Positions 57,921 to 64,000 of a stretch of 64,000 bases of DNA are shown here, piece after piece. The notes below the pieces were generated by a model, which saw only the letters and a program-made list of their open reading frames with translations, searched no databases and was not told where the DNA came from. The first letter of the stretch is position 1. The number at the start of each line of letters is the position of its first letter. The DNA lies in contig CM041084.1 in assembly GCA_023079485.1 (NCBI GenBank), forward strand, positions 103,918,467-103,982,466. The letters run 5' to 3'. The DNA comes from Archilochus colubris (lineage: Eukaryota > Chordata > Aves > Apodiformes > Trochilidae). A program made the position numbers and the translations under genes.

Positions 57921-60900
57921 ATCTGAATCAAAGCTTAAAACCAGAACTTGGCTCTTGGAAGGAAATGTCTGACTCATTCCATGTGTAAATCCAGGACTAA
58001 GCTATGGGAGCTAGCAGATTCACGTGTCCCTTCAGTGCTGCAGCAACAGGAGCCCAAGCAGCAAAGACCCTGCCTCTAGAATGCTGGAGCCATGCATATT
58101 CATGGCAAATGAAGATCAAGCAGAAGCAGAGTGCAGGGTGTGCTAGAAGGTGGATTAGTGTTCAAAGGATGAGTTAAAGGAGAAAGGAGATAAGGTGAAA
58201 GATGTCATACCAAAGACAGCTATTAAATGTAGTAGTCATCTGCTGAGACACAGTCAAACAGAGCCTTTCTACATTGTTGGATGTGAATGACTCAGAGACA
58301 GGTAGAGAGGGGGGTGGGGGATGGATGGGTGAAGGTCTATCTGAATGCTTGAACAGTGTTCTAGGCACACAAAGTTCCTTTCTCCTCTACTCTAGGTGGT
58401 TCTGCTAGACCTGCTCTGGTACCTGAGCCCTTTGGAAAGTACTTGCTGCTCCCTGGTCCCTTATGTATGGAATGGGGACCCCTGCCTAGACCAAAACCAC
58501 AGGAAAAGGGGTCTGTAATCCTTGTCTCCCCTACAGCACCTCACGGCAGCCTCTGCTAACTTTACTTTCCTGTTCCTAAAAGCATTTCATCATGAATGCT
58601 TAAATAACTTGTTCTGCCTTAAATCTCCTTTAACTATGCTATTAAGACATTCCTTCTTAATTAACATCCAGCTAACATCTTAAGAAAAACACCTTGCCAG
58701 GCTTCTGTTACAATATTGAATTAGCCTCTATTTGGATCTTGCTTCTTTGTGCATCTTTGCTAGCTTTTATGATCCTGTTACATCCATCTGAATAGTATTT
58801 TAACACACTTTCAGCCTCTCACTGTCCTGTCTCCATGCCTTCTACTGAGCTGCTGCAACATTTATTGGGTCTGGGTCTAAACCTATATCCTGTGTTTGCT
58901 CCCACACCAATAAAAAGACATCAACATAATTTTAGCTATACAGGAGTTGTGCAGCTATTAATAAAATTCCTTTGAGATGTCACTTGCCCCCCAGCACCCA
59001 ATGCAGCATGATGTTTTCATGGGTGGTCTACTGTGTAGCCTGCTGTGGGTCAGCTCCTTAGGAAGGAATGGTGCCTGCATATCCCAGAGAGCTGTGGACA
59101 TTTAGAGTAGGTATTTCTATGCTCTTTTTGAGAGTAATCCCTGATGCTCTAAACCTGAGTGGAGGTAATGCTTCCCCAGCTGGAATTCAGCACTGTCCCA
59201 GTCAGTGGAGTGAAGTCAGTTCACACCAGGGGCTGAACTGGTTTGAACAAACATTGTAAAATATCCAGCTCTGCAATGTGTCAGTAATCTCTGCCAATAG
59301 AAATATTCTTACACATGTCCTTCAGCTGCTATGTATGTTTATACACACACACACACACACATAAAAAAAGGGGGGGAGTGGAGGGGGAGGGGGCGTTTTA
59401 TTACATGCACATACTTCTGTCCCTACCTGCATGAACAAACCATCCCAATCCAAAAACCAACAGCTCAGGATGTGACTAATTTCTCCTATGCAGGGAGAAA
59501 AACAGTCTATCAATTGGATTGCATATTTTTAGTTACAGCTTTTGTTTTCAGGATGCTCTTTCAATTTGTGGGTCAGGTTAAGTCAAATATTTCCATGCAG
59601 TGTTTCACAGAGCAGGAGAACAGACACCCCTGTGGTTGCTGAACTATTTCTTTTCTTGGACGTGATGTTGGTCCTCAACCAAGCCTGGGTAACAGGTTAA
59701 GAGAAAGTCAAGGGAAGGTCTTGTAGGATGCAGTATATCTTCTCTAAGAGACTTTGTGGAACCAGAAGGGGAGAAGGTTGTGCCCTGAGGCTGTGTCTTT
59801 GCATTGGCCTCATCATGCCTTGGGGGGATCATTGGCTGAGGCCAACATTAGCCTCCTTACCCGGGCTGTTGCCAGCCAGCATTTGGATGGTATCTGAAAC
59901 AAAAGGCTTGCTCTCCTGGTTTGCACAGGACACACAGAATGAGAGACTATAAACCTTGATGTCCAGGCACATCTAGGGTTGCCCTGTAGTTATGTGGTAT
60001 GGGACAAGAAATTAAGGGAGCTCTTGACCCAGTCCCTCCATCATCTTCATCCCTTGTCCCAGCAAGCCAATTCTAACATCCTCAACCATACTTTCACCAT
60101 CATCCTGCACCAAAACTGTGCCACTGAGTGTGATGTGTTTCCTCTCCCCCCCTGCCCACTGTGGTACACAGCCAGAATTTTCTCTCTTTGCCGTGATCAC
60201 TGTGATGGCTGACAGCCCTTCCTCTTTTGCCCTACCTTGAGGAATCACATGCCAAAAGCAATGATAATTTGGTTTCTGATGGCAGTTCTGCAATGATAGG
60301 GGTCACAACCAGCAAGCCTTTGACTACTGCCTATTGAAGACCAGGCAAAGGCTGCTGTTGACCCCATCCCCATCACCGCCAGTCATATAGCTTCCTGGCA
60401 CTGCCTCTGGGATGCAGCACAGCCTCCACTTCCCCAGCACAGCTCCATCCATCCAGAGGTGTCATTTTGCCCAGTTCAGGGGTAATTCCTTCAGCTGCAG
60501 GGAAGCAATCGATCACCTATGCAGCCGACCTCTCGCGCAGTGGCACTAGGCTGGCTGGAAGCCCCCCCACCCCCCTCCCTGCCTGATACAAGCCACGTTG
60601 CAGGAGAACTAATGATGTTTTAGCAGCCCCAACTTCTGGAATTTCCTGGCTTTTCTTAATCTTAACATCTCATTAGGGTTTATTTGCAGATGCATATCCT
60701 TGTTCTCTTCTCACACAGGCTGCTGTAAATCACCGCTGCCTCTGCTGCAATCAATGCAGTGGCCCTGGAAAGGAAAGGCCAGTTCCCAGAGGCCAGGGGA
60801 CTGCTGCCAGCCCCAGCCAGAAACAGTGTCCTCATCACCATGGCCTGAACCTCCCAAGCTAATTGTGTCATCTCCAGAAGCCAAAGCCAAGCCCAGCTCC

Positions 60901-61115
60901 TCATCCAAACTTTTGCCTCAACACCTTCACCAAATGAAACCCACAGACCTTCGGGGACTTGGTCCTTCCTGGTTCTTAACCTGGAAGAAGAGATATCACA
61001 TCACCATCTTTTGGAGCAATGGATCCAGCCAGCTTCTTGATAAATGGAAGAGATTTTTGGCAAACATGCTTTCGGCAGGCAAATGCTGTATATGAATGCA
61101 CAAAATGACTTTTAG
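57921..61115. other. Non-coding sequence, no supported gene
   Basis: Unique sequence containing the CA/G-rich composite at 59343-59394. Frames of 93-131 codons (59331-59642, 60012-60293, 60700-61095) lack domains, and several start at non-ATG codons. Confidence 0.5.
59343..59394 (+). repeat. (AC)9 followed by G-quadruplex-type run
   Basis: Nine AC units (59343-59360) are followed after 9 bp by G runs of 7, 5 and 5 with a GG between them (59370-59392). A Z-DNA-prone repeat and a quadruplex-prone run are thus adjacent within 52 bp. Confidence 0.85.
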
Positions 61116-61359
61116 TATTATAGAATCATGAATGGTTTAGGTTGGAGGGGACCTTAAAGACTACCTGTCCAACCCCCCTGTCATGGTCAGGGACACCTCC
61201 CTCTAAACCAGGTTGCTCAAAGCCCCATTCAGCCTGGTCTTGAACACTTCCAGGGAGGGAGCAACCACATCCCATCTGGGCAACCTCTACCAGTGTCTCA
61301 CCACCTTCACAATGAAGAATTTCTCCTTAATACCTAATCTATATCTACCCTCTCTCAGT
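61116..61359 (-). mobile_element. CR1 LINE 3'-end fragment
   Basis: Reverse-complement CR1 tail of about 240 bp. On the plus strand it reads 'attatagaatcatgaatggt', 'ttaggttggaggggacc', 'gtccaacccccctgtcatgg', 'ccaggttgctcaaagcccc', 'cttgaacacttccaggga', 'tctcaccaccttcacaatga' and 'agaatttctcc'. It is the same subfamily type as the sense copy at 29.9 kb. The terminal repeat is present but mutated, and the coding part is absent. Confidence 0.95.
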
Positions 61360-62529
61360 AGTCATATGCACTAGAAAGGCATGTAACTTTACTTTTAGTT
61401 AAGTATGGGATATTGATGTTAGTGTTGTTATTCAGAGACTGAAGATCAAGTGGCAAAATGCTTAAATTGTAAATAGGGCTGGAGGTTCAAGGTGAAACAG
61501 AGAGCATCTGTCTTCTCATTTGTTCACAGTGATCACTGACAGTCAATATTTTTGCTATGGTGATAAAGCTGCATTTTAAATAGAGATTTGTAATTAGTGA
61601 ATTTGTCTTCAGTTACTGTAGTACAATGTTGTCCATGTGAAGCATACAACATCAATTGTCACATCAAATTATTATCCAAATGATGGGAAAACCTCTTCTG
61701 TCGGAAAAAAGTTACTGCTCTTATGGGATTTCATCTCCTCTTCAGCAGGAGGCCCAAATACCTAACAGTGGAGCTGAGAGGCAGAGGCAGGAGAGAAGCC
61801 ACATGGCTGCATGACACGTTTGTCACCAAGTGCTGTGCCCTGCCAGGCTGGGCAGAGGATTATTTGCCTCTTGTCCTCCTTGGAGTACATTCCTCAGATA
61901 AAACTGGGTTCATAACTCATCAAAGTACACTAAATTACAGGAAAGCTGTAAAAAAAGAAACCTATAAACTGTATGCAGATACAAGATACACCAGAAGACG
62001 CAACCATAAATCAATATACACCTCATAAGAAATCTTGCTATACTTAATGTGTACAAAATATGAACCAAATAATTACATATCAGTGTATATTTCTACAGGC
62101 TGTTTTGGTTTGGTTGGGGTTTTTTGTTGTTTTTTTTTTCTCTCAGCCTGAGATGAAAGCTAGCATTACAGATTTATTCTAGTAGAAATGCTGATGTTTG
62201 TGTGAAGTGAACTCTTTCCTTGTTTATGTAACCCCGGGTTTCAGCTACTTTATCAAATAACTACCTCTTCGTATTTGCTGGCTGGCAGAAAACCTTAGTT
62301 TTCTTCCCCAGCTCCAGTTACAGTCAGGATGATACCACAAGCATGTGGTTCAGAAGACTTTAAGGAAGCTAAAATGCCCTGAGAGGGTTCCTGTATCTAA
62401 AGGTAACAAATTTTGTGGGTTGGTTGGTCCATGGGATAAATCTGCAAAGGAGGAAAAGGGAAGGTAGTGGATATTGACGCTCATTTGTACAATGCTTTCT
62501 CTCTGAAAAGGCAATGCCCTTAATTTTTG
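61360..62529. other. Non-coding sequence
   Basis: AT-rich unique sequence with a T/G-rich simple stretch at 62101-62140. The 101-codon frame at 61723-62028 has a short block faintly like a retroelement integrase. It is treated as an open question, not a gene. Confidence 0.5.
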
Positions 62530-62612
62530 GTTAGCCCTGACGTGGTCAGGCAGTTAGACTAGATAAGGGTTGTAGGTCCCTTCCAAATGAAATATTCTGT
62601 CCTATTCAGCTC
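62530..62612 (+). mobile_element. Very short CR1 LINE tail
   Basis: About 80 bp matching the last part of a CR1 3' UTR: 'ggtcaggcagttagactaga', 'gttgtaggtcccttccaa', then a decayed ATTCT-type repeat 'atattctgtcctattc'. The 'aaatgaaatattct' ending differs from the other copies, so it belongs to another CR1 subfamily. Confidence 0.8.
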
Positions 62613-63162
62613 CTTATCTCTGCCTTGTGGTGTAGCACGACATGACCTCCTAAAGTGGAGAGAAGGGCTTTTGCTTTCATACCTTTGCAGTAGCTGAGGA
62701 GGATACTTTGCCTTTTCATTGTCATCTCATCACTGAGGCACCAAGAAGGAGGACCTGTGAGCCCAAATAAAACACTTGCTTTGCTGAAGGTGATCTGAAA
62801 CCATGTCCATCCTTCCAAGCTTCCTTCCTATGAAAGTTGTCCTTCCACACTGTTCACAGCCCTTCTGGATTCAGCCCTATGTGGACCCATAATTAATTAC
62901 AATTAATGGTGATGTGAGGGCAATAAGCCCAACCAGCAGATGTTCCGAGGGCAGTGGGCGTTTCTGGTTCATGCTGCCCACCTAGCTAGCACACATGTCC
63001 TTTCTATTCAGGTTACAAGGGAAAGTCTTAGAGAATTAGAATCAAATTTTTCCATATTCCTGCAGAACCCTGCAGCCTACATCAAACAATGAATTAGCAA
63101 GCACCATCAGGGCTATCTTACACCATTTAATCAACATCTGTGTAGAACCACCTTTAATGTGT
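62613..63162. other. Non-coding sequence between CR1 copies
   Basis: 550 bp of unique sequence between two CR1 fragments in opposite orientation. Nothing is recognised in it. Confidence 0.5.
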
Positions 63163-64000
63163 GTAGAATCATAGAATCATAGAATTGGCTGGGTTGTAAG
63201 GGACCTCAGAGATCATCAAGTCCAACCCTTGATCCACTACTGCTGCAGTTACTAGACCATGGCACTGAGTGCCACATCCAGTCTCTTTTTAAATATCTCC
63301 AGGGACGGAGAATCCACTACTTCCCTGGGCAGCCCATTCCAATGTTTGATCATCCTCTCTGTAAAGAAATTCTTTCTAATGTCCAACCTAAACCTCCCCT
63401 GGCACAACTTGAGACCGTGCCCTCTTGTCTTGCTGAGAGTTGCCTGGGAAAAGAGGCCAACTCCTCCCTGGCTACACCCTCCTTTCAGGGAGTTGTAGAG
63501 AGTGATGAGGTCTCCTCTGAGCTGCCTCTTCTTCAGGCTGAACAGCCCCAGCTCTCTCATTCTCTCCTCATAGGATCTGTGCTTGAGTCCCTTCACTAGC
63601 CTAGTTGCCCTCCTTTGGACCTGCTACAGGACCTCGATATCCTTCCTGAACTGAGGGGCCCAGAACTGGACACAGTACTCGAGGTGTGGCCTCACTAGGG
63701 CTGAGTACAGGGGCAGAATCACTTCCCTGGACCTGCTGGCCACGCTGTTCCTGATACAGGCCAGGATGCCATTGGCCTTCTTGGCCACCTGGGTACACTG
63801 CTGGCTCATGTTCAGCTCCCTGTCAATCCAGACTCCCAGGTCTCTTTCTTCCTGGCTGCTCTCAGCCACTCTGTGCCCCAGCCATGGGGTTGTTGTGGCC
63901 AAAGTGCAGGACCCGGCACTTGGCCATGTTGAACCTCATCCCGTTGGAATCAGCCCAACTCTCCAGTCTGTCCAGGTCCCTCTGCAGAGCCCTCCTGCCT
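63163..64000 (-). mobile_element. CR1 LINE, well-preserved 3' portion, cut by window end
   Basis: Minus-strand CR1 of at least 838 bp. It begins at its 3' end with two perfect 'agaatcat' units and continues unbroken to the last base. On the minus strand the C-terminal ORF2 frame is open from 63902 to 63624, with '[18 protein letters not shown]' and '[18 protein letters not shown]'. It is interrupted by one TAG at 63624-63626, then continues in the same frame to a stop at 63252-63254, with '[15 protein letters not shown]', '[17 protein letters not shown]' and '[14 protein letters not shown]'. This region follows the reverse-transcriptase domain, which would lie beyond the window. Upstream of 63902 the frame is lost, possibly through a deletion near 63870-63895. 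It is the youngest-looking CR1 here. Confidence 0.97.

Noticed and set aside
57491..57988. Open frames of 116-165 codons around the second purine array
   Set aside because: Same cause: AAGGG and AAGAG pentamers lack stops. There is no non-repetitive coding sequence.

Overview
The window is ordinary vertebrate nuclear DNA, almost certainly from a bird. The main evidence is eight fragments of the avian LINE family CR1 in both orientations, all 5'-truncated. Several still carry the diagnostic 3' end: a run like 'ccttccaacc', then an ATTCTATGA-type short repeat. There are no bacterial-style operons, rRNA, tRNA, CRISPR or phage genes. Base composition is moderately AT-rich, broken by three short CpG-dense islands. 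I cannot name the species. The copy that runs off the right end looks much less decayed than the others, which suggests a lineage with fairly recent CR1 activity.

Layout. 1-13.2 kb: non-coding sequence with two short CR1 tails, an octamer minisatellite (6.9-7.0 kb), a 13-14 bp minisatellite (7.74-7.83 kb), and one splice-acceptor-plus-open-frame that could be a terminal exon (8.74 kb). 13.2-14.2 kb: a CpG island directly abutted by a 700 bp CR1. 14.2-24.5 kb: mostly unique sequence plus a 434 bp pure-purine AGAGG array. 24.5-25.2 kb: the strongest CpG island, with C- and T-rich tracts. 25.2-42.3 kb: unique AT-rich DNA with one CR1. 42.3-43.9 kb: a CR1, an A-rich simple repeat and a third CpG island. 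43.9-57.6 kb: unique sequence containing a probable ancient MIR SINE (47.2 kb) and a candidate C-terminal coding exon on the minus strand (47.7-47.85 kb). 57.6-57.9 kb: a second long purine array (AAGGG then AAGAG). 57.9-64 kb: unique sequence ending in three CR1 fragments, the last cut by the window edge.

I could not recognise any confirmed protein-coding gene. Nearly all long open frames are reading frames through simple repeats, CR1 remnants, or chance frames with no domain. The window is best read as intergenic or deep-intronic sequence. The CpG islands may mark distal or alternative promoters or non-coding RNA starts. The few exon-like pieces are reported with low confidence. I saw nothing that amounts to a new multi-gene system. 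The most checkable oddities are the paired purine arrays, the CpG islands without a gene, the candidate minus-strand terminal exon with a phase-compatible upstream micro-exon, and the near-intact CR1 reading frame at the right end.
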